A program made the translations under genes and the position numbers. A stretch of 64,000 nucleotides of DNA from an uncultured SAR116 cluster alpha proteobacterium (GTDB lineage: Bacteria; Pseudomonadota; Alphaproteobacteria; Puniceispirillales; Marisalimonadaceae), in the NCBI GenBank assembly GCA_902558885.1, contig CACEFQ010000006.1, positions 1 to 64,000 of the forward strand, written 5' to 3'. Under the pieces are notes generated by a model that ran no database searches, had not been told where the DNA came from, and saw only the letters and a program-made list of their open reading frames with translations. Of this stretch, positions 35,018 to 45,124 are shown piece after piece (within the stretch, counting starts at the first letter, position 1; the number at the start of each line of letters is the position of its first letter).

Positions 35018-35482
35018 ATGTTAAAAATAAATGCTAAAATGCCTAATTTTGAAATATTAACTGATAAAGGCGAATTTAAACTCTCAAACCATCTTGGTAA
35101 GAAAATAGTTGTTTTCTTTTTCCCTAGAGCTGATACTTCTGGCTGCACAGCAGAATCTATTGCATTTACAAATTTTCAAAAAAAGTTTGACCAATTAAAT
35201 TGTATTGTTATTGGGATTTCAAAAGATAATGTAAAGAAACAAGCTAAATTTAGAGATAAATATGATCTTACTTGTGAGCTTGGTGCTGATTTCGAAAATA
35301 ATGTTTGTGAACAATTTGGTGTTTGGGTTGAAAAATCTATGTATGGCAGAAAATATATGGGGATACAAAGGGCTACTTTTTTGTGTAATGAAAAAGGTAT
35401 TATTACAAATGTTTGGGAGAAAGTAAAAGTACCTGGTCATGCTGATGAAGTGCTAGCAGCTGTTGAAAAAATGAATATGTAA
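35018..35482 (+). CDS. bcp: Thioredoxin-dependent peroxiredoxin (Bcp type)
   Basis: A 154-aa peroxiredoxin of the BCP/PrxQ class. The peroxidatic Cys lies in FPRADTSGCTAE near residue 45, and a GCTAES / DVKKQAKF-like order follows. It reduces hydroperoxides with thioredoxin. The resolving Cys five residues on, found in some members, is absent, so it may be a 1-Cys form or use a distal Cys (C83 or C91 region). Read divergently from the AsmA-like gene and converging on prfB. Confidence 0.9.
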   Translation: MLKINAKMPNFEILTDKGEFKLSNHLGKKIVVFFFPRADTSGCTAESIAFTNFQKKFDQLNCIVIGISKDNVKKQAKFRDKYDLTCELGADFENNVCEQFGVWVEKSMYGRKYMGIQRATFLCNEKGIITNVWEKVKVPGHADEVLAAVEKMNM

Positions 35483-35486
35483 TTCC

Positions 35487-36593
35487 CTATCTTTTCATAC
35501 CCACTTTTAGAGCAAGAGCAGATTCAATAAAGATATCTATATCTCCATCCAATACAGATTGAGTATTTCCTACCTCCACATTAGTTCGAAGATCCTTAAC
35601 CATTTGGTATGGATGAAGCACATATGATCTAATTTGACTCCCCCATCCAATTTCACCTTTATCAACTTTATTTTGATTATTTGCCTCTTCTCTTTTTTTT
35701 AATTCTATTTCATATAATTTAGCTTTGAGCATTGACATTGCTTGTGCTTTGTTTCTGTGTTGTGACCTATCATTTTGGCATTGAACTACAGTATTAGTAG
35801 GTAAATGTGTAATTCTTATAGCTGAATCTGTTTTATTAACATGCTGACCACCTGCACCAGATGCTCTATATGTGTCTATTCTAAGATCTTTATCTTCTAT
35901 TTCTATATCTATATTGTTATTAATTTCAGGATAAACCCATATTGAAGCAAAACTTGTATGTCTTCTAGCAGATGAATCAAATGGAGAAATACGTACTAAT
36001 CTGTGAACACCAGATTCTGTTTTTCCCCAACCGTATGCATTAAAACCATCTAATAACAAAGTACAGGACTTTATACCGGCTTCATCACCCGAGCTTTCTT
36101 CTATATAAGATACTTTAAAACCTCTTTTTTCAGACCATCTTGAATACATTCTTTGAAGCATTAGAGCCCAATCTTGAGCTTCAGTTCCTCCTGCCCCTGC
36201 ATGTATTTCTATATAACAATTATTTGCATCAGCTTCACCAGATAACAAACTTTCTAATTGAAGCTTGTTACAAGTTTTAACTAAAATTTCTATTTGTTCG
36301 ATAGTTTCTTCAATTAATATATTATCTTTTTCTTCTTCTGCTAATTGAATTAACTCAAGTAAATTCTCTTTTTCAATTTCGACATATTTTATCTGATCAA
36401 TAGTTCTTTCAAGTTGTTTCTTTTCTTTCATTATTGATTGGGCTTTGATTGTATCATTCCAAAAATTTTGTGATTCTACTAAATTATTAAATTCTCTTAC
36501 ACGATTAAGAGAATTTTCCCAATTAACATGTTTCTTTAAAATATTAATTGAATGATCAATATCATTAAATTTTACTTGAATCTCTGCTTGCAT
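35487..36593 (-). CDS. prfB: Peptide chain release factor 2
   Basis: A 368-aa release factor. The stop-codon reading motif SPF (in RISPFDSSARRH) marks it as RF2, not RF1, and the peptidyl-tRNA hydrolysis motif GGQ is in RASGAGGQHVNKTDSA. The gene is one uninterrupted frame, so it does not use the programmed frameshift known from E. coli prfB. It follows mrcA by 17 nt, the usual alphaproteobacterial order. Confidence 0.96.
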   Translation of the reverse strand: MQAEIQVKFNDIDHSINILKKHVNWENSLNRVREFNNLVESQNFWNDTIKAQSIMKEKKQLERTIDQIKYVEIEKENLLELIQLAEEEKDNILIEETIEQIEILVKTCNKLQLESLLSGEADANNCYIEIHAGAGGTEAQDWALMLQRMYSRWSEKRGFKVSYIEESSGDEAGIKSCTLLLDGFNAYGWGKTESGVHRLVRISPFDSSARRHTSFASIWVYPEINNNIDIEIEDKDLRIDTYRASGAGGQHVNKTDSAIRITHLPTNTVVQCQNDRSQHRNKAQAMSMLKAKLYEIELKKREEANNQNKVDKGEIGWGSQIRSYVLHPYQMVKDLRTNVEVGNTQSVLDGDIDIFIESALALKVGMKR

Positions 36594-36610
36594 TAGTTGA
36601 AAACCAAATT

Positions 36611-39181
36611 TTAATATAGAGGAGATAAATGTTTTTGAGTGTTTTTCAAGTCTATTATTCTCTTATCATAATCTAAGTTGGGCATTTGTCCAGGTTTGAA
36701 AGCTTCTAAAATGGATCCTTTTTTTTTGGAGCTAACTTTAAATCCAGTTTTAGGATTTACTAAAATAAGTTTAATACCAGCTGGCCTCCTAAACGGTAAA
36801 TCTGGAGTCTTTTCAAGTGCTTTTTTCATAAATTCTCTAAAGATTGGAGCAGCCACGGAACTACCAGTTTCTTTATAACCAAGTGGACGTGGATCATCAA
36901 AGCCAACAAAAATACCAGCAACTAAATCACTTGAGAAACCAACAAACCAAGCATCAGTATTTGCGTTTGTTGTTCCTGTTTTTCCAGCTAAATTTCTTCC
37001 TAAAGAATTAATTTTACTACCTGTTCCTCTAATTACTGCACCTTGTAACATTGATACCATCTGATAGGCAGAAGAAGAGGAAATGATTTTTTTTCTTGTA
37101 TCTTTTGTTGCTAACAAAGGGATTTCAAGAGCATTGGATTTTTTTCCATTACAATTTTTGCAATCTCTTTCATCATGTCGAAATATAGTAGCACCTCTTC
37201 TATCTTGAACACGATCTATTAATGTTGGTTTTATTTTTTTACCTCCATTGACAATAATGCCATACGCGTTAGTCAAACTTAGTAAATCAGTTTCACCTGC
37301 ACCTAGAGACATTGATAAATAAGATGGTAAAACTTCACTTATACCAAATTTTGCAGCATAATCTTGAATGACATTTTTATTTTTATTTCTATTGTCACTT
37401 TGTTTTTTTTTAACATAATTGACCATAAAATTAACATCAGGAATATCTTTATTAAGCTTCTCTGAAATAATTTTATTTGTATAACCTTTTTCAATATAAT
37501 TTTTTATAATTTCTTCTTCTTCTATTAATTTGATAGCTAAACGTGCAGTCATTAAGTTTCTAGATTTTTCAATTCCTAGCCTCAGTGGACTTGGACCATA
37601 GAATTTCTTTGTGTAATTTGCAGGTTTCCATTTTTTACAACCAGAGCATTGATCATACGCTAATGCTGCATCAAGAAATAAATCTGTTGGTTTATAATTT
37701 CTTTCTAAACCTGCTAAATATACAAAGGGTTTAAAAGCAGATCCAGGCTGTCTTTTGGCTTGAGTTGCTCTGTTAAACTCACTAATTTGAAAATTATAAC
37801 CTCCACTCATTGCTAAAACTCTTCCAGTATTAGGGTCTATGGCAACTATAGCACCATTTACATTTGGTATTTGTGAAAGAGAATAGTTTGTAATATTTTT
37901 ATTTTTGTTTTCTTTAACTACAATTATATCTCCATTAGAAATAAATTGTTCGAAATTTTTATATTTTGCTCCTAAGTGAATAATTAAACGGTTTTTATCA
38001 TCTTTTTTTAAAGTCTGTGGTCTTAACCAAGAACCATTTTTAAATTCTATTTTTATTTTTTTCTGTTTATGAAGCATGACATCAATAAAGTTTTTTGATA
38101 CTTTAGTAACAATTGCAGCATGTCTTTTTTTTGGTAATTGCGTTTGAACTTCTTGTAAATATTTAGATAATTCTTCGTTTGTAAAATCTAACAAATTGTG
38201 ATTACTAATTGGCCCCCTCCAACCTTGCCTTTTATCTAACTTTTCTAATCCTTCAATTAGCGCTTCTTCTGCTTTAAGTTGAATAGATGGATCAAGTGTA
38301 GTTCTAACTGAGTATCCGTTTGTATATAATTTTGATCCAATTTTTTCATTTTTGATCAGGATTTTTCTTACTTCTTCCGTAAAATATGGAGCATACCCCT
38401 CATCTATCCCACTTGATTTACGAATGTTAATTAATTTTTTGCTCTCTACTTCTTTAGTTTCATCTTGAATAAATCCGTTTTTACTCATTTGAGACAAAAC
38501 CCAGTTTCGTCTCATGATAGCCTGTTTCTTTTTATAAATTGGATTATAATTGTTAGGAGCCTTAGGTAAAGCTGCTAAAAAGGCAGATTCGGACAAATCA
38601 AGTTTATCTAGACTTTTATCAAAATAGTTTAAAGCAGCAGCAGCAACACCGTAGGATTTAAAACCTAAATAAATTTCATTTAAGTACAATTCTAGGATTT
38701 CATTTTTTGATAATGCTCTTTCAATACGTATTGCTAAAATAGCTTCTTTAATTTTTCTTTCATATGACATTTCTGATGATAAAAGAAAGTTTTTTGCGAC
38801 TTGTTGAGTAATTGTTGATGCCCCAATTAATCTTTTATTAGTACCAATGTTTTTAACATTAGTTATTAAGGCTCTCAATGTGGCCATTAGATCAATGCCA
38901 AAATGATTATAAAAATCTTTGTCTTCTGCTGAAATAAAAGCGTTTATTACTTTTTTAGGAATGACATTTATTGGAACAAAAACTCTTTTTTGAATTGCAT
39001 ATTCTGCTAATAAGGCACCATTTCCAGCATGAATTCTTGTTACAACATTTGGATTATACTTTGACAATTCTTTATAATCTGGAAGATCTTTTCCAAAATA
39101 CCATAAACCATAAAAGAATACAGCTATTCCAGAGAGAATAAATAAAAAAATTAAAGTGATAAAATAAGAAAAAAGTTTCAT
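36611..39181 (-). CDS. mrcA: Penicillin-binding protein 1A
   Basis: An 856-aa bifunctional peptidoglycan synthase. An N-terminal membrane anchor (5-28) is followed by the GT51 glycosyltransferase domain (EDKDFYNHFGID, GASTITQQVAKNFLL), an OB-like insert, and the transpeptidase domain with SxxK in GSAFKPF, SxN-type segment and KTGTT near residue 730. It polymerises and cross-links glycan strands at the periplasmic face. It is in a minus-strand run amiC / mrcA / prfB with gaps of 94 and 17 nt. Confidence 0.95.
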   Translation of the reverse strand: MKLFSYFITLIFLFILSGIAVFFYGLWYFGKDLPDYKELSKYNPNVVTRIHAGNGALLAEYAIQKRVFVPINVIPKKVINAFISAEDKDFYNHFGIDLMATLRALITNVKNIGTNKRLIGASTITQQVAKNFLLSSEMSYERKIKEAILAIRIERALSKNEILELYLNEIYLGFKSYGVAAAALNYFDKSLDKLDLSESAFLAALPKAPNNYNPIYKKKQAIMRRNWVLSQMSKNGFIQDETKEVESKKLINIRKSSGIDEGYAPYFTEEVRKILIKNEKIGSKLYTNGYSVRTTLDPSIQLKAEEALIEGLEKLDKRQGWRGPISNHNLLDFTNEELSKYLQEVQTQLPKKRHAAIVTKVSKNFIDVMLHKQKKIKIEFKNGSWLRPQTLKKDDKNRLIIHLGAKYKNFEQFISNGDIIVVKENKNKNITNYSLSQIPNVNGAIVAIDPNTGRVLAMSGGYNFQISEFNRATQAKRQPGSAFKPFVYLAGLERNYKPTDLFLDAALAYDQCSGCKKWKPANYTKKFYGPSPLRLGIEKSRNLMTARLAIKLIEEEEIIKNYIEKGYTNKIISEKLNKDIPDVNFMVNYVKKKQSDNRNKNKNVIQDYAAKFGISEVLPSYLSMSLGAGETDLLSLTNAYGIIVNGGKKIKPTLIDRVQDRRGATIFRHDERDCKNCNGKKSNALEIPLLATKDTRKKIISSSSAYQMVSMLQGAVIRGTGSKINSLGRNLAGKTGTTNANTDAWFVGFSSDLVAGIFVGFDDPRPLGYKETGSSVAAPIFREFMKKALEKTPDLPFRRPAGIKLILVNPKTGFKVSSKKKGSILEAFKPGQMPNLDYDKRIIDLKNTQKHLSPLY

Positions 39182-39275
39182 TCTAGATTATTATTAAACA
39201 ATTTTGACATTTTTAGGACAAAGTTATTTTATTATAAAATATGATATTTTGATAAAGACATTTAAAAAACAATTC

Positions 39276-40502
39276 TCAATTTTCATTATTTACAAAATAA
39301 TTTTCTATGGCAATTGCCAAATTTGTACTAAGTTCATTTAAATATTTTGAATTTAATAACTTTTTTTCTTCTTGCTTATTAGACAAGAAACCAATTTCAA
39401 TTAACACAGATGGAATATCATAAGATTTTAGAACTTTAAAACCAGCAAACCTGTGACCTCGATTTACTGCTAATTTTGTTTTTTCTAAATTAGATAAAAT
39501 ATTTTTAGCTAGTAATGCGCTATCATTCATTGCCTCTCTTTGAAACATTTTAATCAACGTGCCATAAATCAATGGATCTTCAATTTTTTCATTACCAGTT
39601 AACATGATGTCAACTTGATTTTCTCTCTTAGCTAACAATAGAGCCTCTTCATCTGAAGCTTTATCAGAAAGACTAAATACTGAAATTCCTTTTGCTTTTT
39701 TATTTTTACTTGAATCTGCATGTATTGAAACAAAAATATCCGCTTTGTTTTTTCTTGCTAACAAGGTTCTTTTTCTTAATGATAAATAAATATCTTTATT
39801 TCGTGATAAAATTGGAATTATTTTTTTATTCTTTCGCAACGATTTTGCCAATAAAATTGACGCCTTTAAAGTTATATTTTTTTCTAATGAACCTAATTGA
39901 CCAATTGCTCCAGGATCTTTACCACCATGTCCTGGATCTATAAAAACAACATAATCTTTCTTTGATTTTTTTTTATTAATTTTTTTTTTTATAACAGGCA
40001 AATCAACATTTTTAACTGAAATATTAACATTATCCTTGAAAGAAAAAATATCTCCTTCATTTTTATTTAAAGCATGTTTGGCAATGGCATAATTTACTTC
40101 TGAAGTATCGGAAAAGTACATGCTTAAATTGATAGTTTGATTATTAATTTTGTAATATTTGATATCTGATATGATAGTGGGGTTTTTAAATTCTATTACC
40201 AACTTAGTTCTAGTCTTAATAAATTGATTGACTCTTACGCTTTTAATAAATTGACTATTATTAGTTGTATTTTTTTTTATTATTAATTTATTTCTAAATT
40301 TTATTTGCATTCTATATGGGTCGTTAAATAATTTAATTTTAATGACTTCACTTGAATGTATGTTTAGACAATTAATGTTAATGTTTGTAATTTCACAAGT
40401 TGGACTATTTTTTGATGCAAAACCATTTGAAACAAATATATTAGATGAAGAAAAAAAGAATAATACTAAGAACAACAGTTTATAATATTTTTTTGAAATC
40501 AT
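39276..40502 (-). CDS. amiC: N-acetylmuramoyl-L-alanine amidase
   Basis: A 408-aa exported amidase. A signal peptide spans about residues 5-30 (hydrophobic, ending near NGFASK). Residues about 35-150 are an AMIN-like beta domain. The C-terminal Amidase_3 domain has the zinc motif VFIDPGHGGKDPGA, IFVSIHAD, and the catalytic Glu in VLIEIGFLSNKQEE. It cleaves the stem peptide from muramic acid during daughter-cell separation. Position before mrcA and prfB matches other alphaproteobacteria. Confidence 0.92.
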   Translation of the reverse strand: MISKKYYKLLFLVLFFFSSSNIFVSNGFASKNSPTCEITNININCLNIHSSEVIKIKLFNDPYRMQIKFRNKLIIKKNTTNNSQFIKSVRVNQFIKTRTKLVIEFKNPTIISDIKYYKINNQTINLSMYFSDTSEVNYAIAKHALNKNEGDIFSFKDNVNISVKNVDLPVIKKKINKKKSKKDYVVFIDPGHGGKDPGAIGQLGSLEKNITLKASILLAKSLRKNKKIIPILSRNKDIYLSLRKRTLLARKNKADIFVSIHADSSKNKKAKGISVFSLSDKASDEEALLLAKRENQVDIMLTGNEKIEDPLIYGTLIKMFQREAMNDSALLAKNILSNLEKTKLAVNRGHRFAGFKVLKSYDIPSVLIEIGFLSNKQEEKKLLNSKYLNELSTNLAIAIENYFVNNEN

Positions 40503-40922
40503 TACAGTCGTATTTAAATTTTAATATATCTACAGACATTATTTATATATCAAAAAATAAAGTTTGTCTTGATAACATTTAGACTATATAGTTAATTTCG
40601 GAATTTTGAATTAATCACGTATTAATTTTTTTAGTAAAAGAAAGAAGAAGAAGTATCTAAAGCTAATATTATAACGCAGGTGCGTATAAATAAATTGAAT
40701 GAGTTAAAGATTAAGTAGGATTGTATCAATAATAATGAGGTAGTTATTGTATTTTTATATCAAAGATGTATTTATATTTTTAAATTATAAAAATACTTTT
40801 TATATATAAATCATAAACATATTACATATAATTTTATATTTCCATTTATTTTTATAAAACTCATTCCAGTTTTAATGTGCTATCAAACTTGTTTGGTAAC
40901 TCATTTTGTTTGGAGATTAATT
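40503..40922. other. Intergenic region between amiC and rne
   Basis: About 420 nt between divergent genes with no reading frame I can support. The only marked structure is ACGCA-GG-TGCGT at 40674-40685. The length leaves room for a long rne leader; RNase E is known in other bacteria to control its own mRNA through the 5' leader, but no conserved hairpin could be confirmed here. Confidence 0.4.
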
Positions 40923-42983
40923 ATGAGTAAACGTTTATTAATTGATGCAAGGCAGTCTGAAGAAACTAGAGTAATAACAACAACAAATGATATTATAGAT
41001 GATTTTGAATATGAAGTTCATTCTCGAAGACAGCTAAAAGGAAATATTTATCTAGCTAGAGTTACAAGAGTAGAACCTAGCCTTCAGGCAGCTTTTGTTG
41101 AATATGGAGGGAACCGTCAAGGCTTCTTAGCTTTTAGTGAAATTCATCCAGACTATTATAGAATTCCTGTAGAGGACAAAAAGAAACTTCTAGCTGAGGC
41201 ATCTGCTAAAACTGATGAAGAACTTTCTTCCAATGATGAAGTTAATGAAGATTCAACAGATGATTATAATGAAGAAGAACTAAAAAAAATAAAAAGAAAT
41301 TTATACAGAAATTATAAAATTCAAGAAGTTATTGCGCGTCGTCAAATCTTGTTAGTTCAAGTTGTAAAAGAAGAACGTGGAACAAAAGGGGCTGCTTTAA
41401 CCACATATATATCTATAGCAGGAAGATATTGTGTACTTATGCCAAATACTCCTAGAGGTGGAGGGGTAAGTAGAAAAATTGCTAATATTACAGATAGAAA
41501 AAGACTAAAGAAAATCGTTGATGATCTGGACGTTGCAGATGGAATGGCTGTAATTATTAGAACAGCTGGTAGCAAAAGAACTAAGATAGAAATCAAAAGA
41601 GATTATTCTAATTCAGTGTCTATTTGGGAAAATGTAAAAAAATTAACTTTAGAGTCTAATGCTCCTTTTTTAATCCATGAGGAAGGATCGTTGGTTAAAA
41701 GGGCTATAAGAGATCTTTATAACAACGAAATTGACGAAGTGTTAGTTGAAGGAATTGATGCTTATAAGGTTTGTAAAAATTATATGAAAGCTGTGATGCC
41801 TAGCCATGCAAAAAAGGTTCAACAATACAATGATGATAGAAGTCCTTTATTTCAAAAATTCAGATTAGACGCACAATTACAGGATATTTTCAATCCAAGA
41901 GTTAATCTTAAATCAGGTGGGTATTTGATTATTGATCAAACAGAGGCACTAGTTGCAATAGACGTTAATTCCGGAAAAGCCACAAGGGAACGATCGATAG
42001 AAGATACAGCACTTAAAACAAATTTGGAAGCTGCAGAAGAGTTTTCACGTCAATCAAGACTGAGAGATCTGTCTGGATTAATTGTAATTGATTTTATAGA
42101 TATGGAAGAAGGTAAAAATCGTAATCTTGTTGAAAAAAAATTAAAAGAAGCAATGAGAAAAGATAGAGCAAGAATTCAAATTGGTGAAATTAGTAACTTT
42201 GGGCTTCTTGAGCTATCTAGACAAAGATTAAGGCCCTCAGTAATTGAAAACTCTTCTGAGTTATGTCCACAATGTGGTGGTTCAGGCAGGATCCAATCAA
42301 TAGAATTAAGCGCAATTCAAATACTTAGATCTATTCAAGAAGAAGGAAATTCTAATGATAATGTAGGCATTAAGGTTTCAGCACATTCAGACCTCATACT
42401 ACATATACTCAATAAAAAACGCTCTGAATTAAATGAAATTGAATCAAGGTTGGATATATCAATTGATTTTATAAACGATAACTCAATTATTCCTCCTCAA
42501 AAAAAATTAGAAGTTATTAAAAACAACTCAACTACAAACGGAGAACTAATAGAGATTAAAACTGATTTTAGTTCTGGTGAAGAGGATGAAAACCAAAATA
42601 GAAAAAAAAGAGGCAAGAAGTTAAATAAAAAGAAGAAAAGAGTCCCCAAACAAGATAAAAATGATGTTAACAATGCTTTTCAAGAAGAAGAAATTATTGA
42701 AGAAAAAAATAAAGTTCAGGTTGTTTCTGAAAAAGTGCCAAAAAAGAAATCTCGAACAAAAACTAAAAAATCATCAATAAAACAAACAAAAATTAAATCT
42801 AATAACAAATTAAAAGACTCTAACTCAAAAAATACAGAGAAAGAAAAAATAATAGAAACAGAAACTAAGGATAATCATACTGAAATAAGAGAAATTAAAT
42901 CTTCATCTCCTATCGAAGTTACACAAATAGATGATAACTCAAGTTCTAAAAAGCCTAAGAAAAAGGGTTGGTGGTCGCAATAA
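40923..42983 (+). CDS. rne: Ribonuclease E/G
   Basis: About 686 aa from the ATG 40923, which has GGAG 9 nt upstream; an in-frame ATG at 40875 would add 16 non-conserved residues. The S1 domain (GNIYLARVTRVEPSLQAAFVEYG) is followed by the 5' sensor and the catalytic DNase-like domain with the two Mg-binding Asp in VAIDVNSG and IVIDFIDM, then the zinc-link CPQCGGSG. The last 170 residues are a disordered lysine/glutamate-rich tail ending in KGWWSQ, a tail common in alphaproteobacterial RNase E. It processes rRNA and degrades mRNA. Confidence 0.95.
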   Translation: MSKRLLIDARQSEETRVITTTNDIIDDFEYEVHSRRQLKGNIYLARVTRVEPSLQAAFVEYGGNRQGFLAFSEIHPDYYRIPVEDKKKLLAEASAKTDEELSSNDEVNEDSTDDYNEEELKKIKRNLYRNYKIQEVIARRQILLVQVVKEERGTKGAALTTYISIAGRYCVLMPNTPRGGGVSRKIANITDRKRLKKIVDDLDVADGMAVIIRTAGSKRTKIEIKRDYSNSVSIWENVKKLTLESNAPFLIHEEGSLVKRAIRDLYNNEIDEVLVEGIDAYKVCKNYMKAVMPSHAKKVQQYNDDRSPLFQKFRLDAQLQDIFNPRVNLKSGGYLIIDQTEALVAIDVNSGKATRERSIEDTALKTNLEAAEEFSRQSRLRDLSGLIVIDFIDMEEGKNRNLVEKKLKEAMRKDRARIQIGEISNFGLLELSRQRLRPSVIENSSELCPQCGGSGRIQSIELSAIQILRSIQEEGNSNDNVGIKVSAHSDLILHILNKKRSELNEIESRLDISIDFINDNSIIPPQKKLEVIKNNSTTNGELIEIKTDFSSGEEDENQNRKKRGKKLNKKKKRVPKQDKNDVNNAFQEEEIIEEKNKVQVVSEKVPKKKSRTKTKKSSIKQTKIKSNNKLKDSNSKNTEKEKIIETETKDNHTEIREIKSSSPIEVTQIDDNSSSKKPKKKGWWSQ

Positions 42984-44323
42984 AATTAATAGCATTAATA
43001 TTTTTTATTTTTTTTTCAAATAACTCATATTCTGCACAAAAGTTTCAAATAATTCGAGATGCGGAAATTGAACTTTTTTTGCATGAAATTATAAAATCAA
43101 CTATTGAGGAAAGTAAAAGTAAAAATTTTTATCCTAGACTAGTCTTAAATAGTGAATACAATGCATTTGTTACTGGTTCTAACAAAATTTATATAAACAC
43201 TGGTTTGATTGATAAATCAAATTCTTTAAGTGAAATTCAAGCTGTGTTGGCTCATGAAATTGGACACTTGGCTTTAAACCATTACACTTCAAGGTTAATT
43301 AATTCTAACAACTTGTCAAATTATTCAAAACTTGCCACATTTGCAGGCATGGCTCTGTCAGCTAAAGGAAGACTAGATACTAACTCAGCTGTTGGATTGA
43401 TGATTGGATCTAATGATCTAGCTAAAAAATCTTTACTACAATTTTCTAGAATACAAGAACAACAAGCAGACAAATTTGCGTTGGATCAGTTGATAAAAAA
43501 TAAAATATCTTTAACAGGTCTAGAAAATTTATTAACAAATTTAGCAAATGAAGAATTTAACAATTCAAATACATCAACAAATTATTATAGATCACATCCT
43601 TTTTCAAAACAAAGATTAGAACAGGTAAAAAAATATAAATTGCAATATCAAAAAGTATCATGGGTAGAGCAATCAATATCAATAAATGAAAATTTAATTT
43701 CATTAAGGTATATAAAAAATAAGATAAAGGCGTATACTATTGATCCTAATGAGATGATAAAAAATTTGGAAAATAAAAATGATTTTTTATCTAACTATTC
43801 ACGAATGATTGCCTTATTTAGGATTGGTAAATATGATTTAGCTCAAGATAAACTATCTTTAATAAAAAATAAATACGCAGCATATCCATTTTTTTTTGAG
43901 TTAAAAGGTGATATTCACTTCAACGAAGGTAATTTCAATATAGCAATTAATGAGTATGAAAAAGCAATTCAGACTTTACAAGAAGTTTTCACCCCTTCCA
44001 CTGATCTTATAAAATACTCTCTAATTAAGACATATTTACAAACTAATAACAAAGCTTATTTAGAAAAATCAATTATACTCCTAGAAAAATTACTATTAAA
44101 TAATCCTAATTGGAGTTATTTATGGAGATTATTATCCAAAGCATCTGGTAAATTAAACAAAAAAGGAATTGCTTATATCGCTCTAGCTGAAGAGGCGCTT
44201 ATTAAAAAAAACTTTATTAAAGCAAAAAAATATGTAGATTTAGCAAATAAACAAACTTCTTTACCTCTATCTTATAAGTTAAGAGGTTCTGATATACTTA
44301 CTAAAATAAAACTAACAAATTAA
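42968..44323 (+). CDS. M48 family metalloprotease with TPR region (BepA-like)
   Basis: About 451 aa. A short signal peptide (hydrophobic residues 4-18) leads to an M48 peptidase domain with HEIGH in VLAHEIGHLALNH (zinc ligands) and the third ligand in EQQADKFA. The C-terminal half (about 270-430) is TPR-like. The plan is that of BepA/YfgC, a periplasmic protease and chaperone for outer-membrane proteins. There is no ATG before the signal peptide: TTG 42968 or GTG 42971 must be used, both inside the end of rne (16- or 13-nt overlap), so the two are translationally coupled. Confidence 0.85.
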   Translation: MVVAIKLIALIFFIFFSNNSYSAQKFQIIRDAEIELFLHEIIKSTIEESKSKNFYPRLVLNSEYNAFVTGSNKIYINTGLIDKSNSLSEIQAVLAHEIGHLALNHYTSRLINSNNLSNYSKLATFAGMALSAKGRLDTNSAVGLMIGSNDLAKKSLLQFSRIQEQQADKFALDQLIKNKISLTGLENLLTNLANEEFNNSNTSTNYYRSHPFSKQRLEQVKKYKLQYQKVSWVEQSISINENLISLRYIKNKIKAYTIDPNEMIKNLENKNDFLSNYSRMIALFRIGKYDLAQDKLSLIKNKYAAYPFFFELKGDIHFNEGNFNIAINEYEKAIQTLQEVFTPSTDLIKYSLIKTYLQTNNKAYLEKSIILLEKLLLNNPNWSYLWRLLSKASGKLNKKGIAYIALAEEALIKKNFIKAKKYVDLANKQTSLPLSYKLRGSDILTKIKLTN

Positions 44324-44351
44324 AATAACAAATTAACAACAAGCAAGAAAA

Positions 44352-45059
44352 GTGAAAAGAATTATCCTTACATCAATGTCTATTTTGGTATCTATTCTTT
44401 TGATAACCAATTCATCCCATTCGCATGAGATAGATAAAAATCAAATAGAAAAAATAATAAAAAAATTTATAATAGAAAATCCTGATTTGATTAAATCTAC
44501 ACTAGATGGTTATAAGATTTCTCTCGAAAATCAAAAAAAACAAAATGCTATAAAATTATTAAAAAATATTAACAATCCAGGTATTTTTCCAAAACAAGCT
44601 GATGTTACTATTTATGAATTTTTTGATTATAATTGTGGGTACTGTAAATCAGTAGTTAAAACAATTTTGGATGTTTTATCTGAAGATAAAAAAATTAATT
44701 TTGTTTTTGTTGAATTTCCAATTTTATCTCAACAATCATACATTGCTGCTAAAGCAGCCCTTGCCTCAAAAAAACAAGGTTTATATAATAAATTTCATCT
44801 ATCATTAATGAGTATAAGAGGTAGAGTTGATGAAGAAAAAACACTCAACACTGCTAAGAAAATAGGTTTAGATGTAGATCAACTAAAAATAGATATGAAC
44901 AATCCAGAGATTGAAGAAATCTTATTACAAAACAGAGAGATTGCAAAATTACTTGATTTAAATGGAACACCTGCATTTATAATCGGAAACACTATTTATC
45001 CTGGTGCATTGAACTTAAATAATTTAAAAAAAATAATAAAACAATTTCGAGAAAGTTAA
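44352..45059 (+). CDS. DsbA family thiol oxidoreductase
   Basis: A 235-aa periplasmic thioredoxin-fold protein starting with GTG at 44352. It has a signal peptide (about 1-24), an N-terminal helical segment as in Com1/ScsC-like proteins, the active site C-G-Y-C in FFDYNCGYCKS, and a cis-Pro loop NGTPAFIIGN. It should make or correct disulfides in exported proteins. It lies 28 nt after the M48 gene. Confidence 0.88.
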   Translation: MKRIILTSMSILVSILLITNSSHSHEIDKNQIEKIIKKFIIENPDLIKSTLDGYKISLENQKKQNAIKLLKNINNPGIFPKQADVTIYEFFDYNCGYCKSVVKTILDVLSEDKKINFVFVEFPILSQQSYIAAKAALASKKQGLYNKFHLSLMSIRGRVDEEKTLNTAKKIGLDVDQLKIDMNNPEIEEILLQNREIAKLLDLNGTPAFIIGNTIYPGALNLNNLKKIIKQFRES

Positions 45060-45124
45060 ACTGTCTTTATAATTAGTCTTAAAATTGACAAAAACTATAA
45101 TTATGTATTCGTCGGAGAAATGTT

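Noticed and set aside
35487-36593. Programmed frameshift in prfB
   Set aside because: The gene is one continuous frame with normal N-terminus, so no frameshift is needed.
40875-40922. Extra 16 codons at the 5' end of rne
   Set aside because: The conserved protein begins at the ATG 40923, which has GGAG in front; the extension has no family counterpart.
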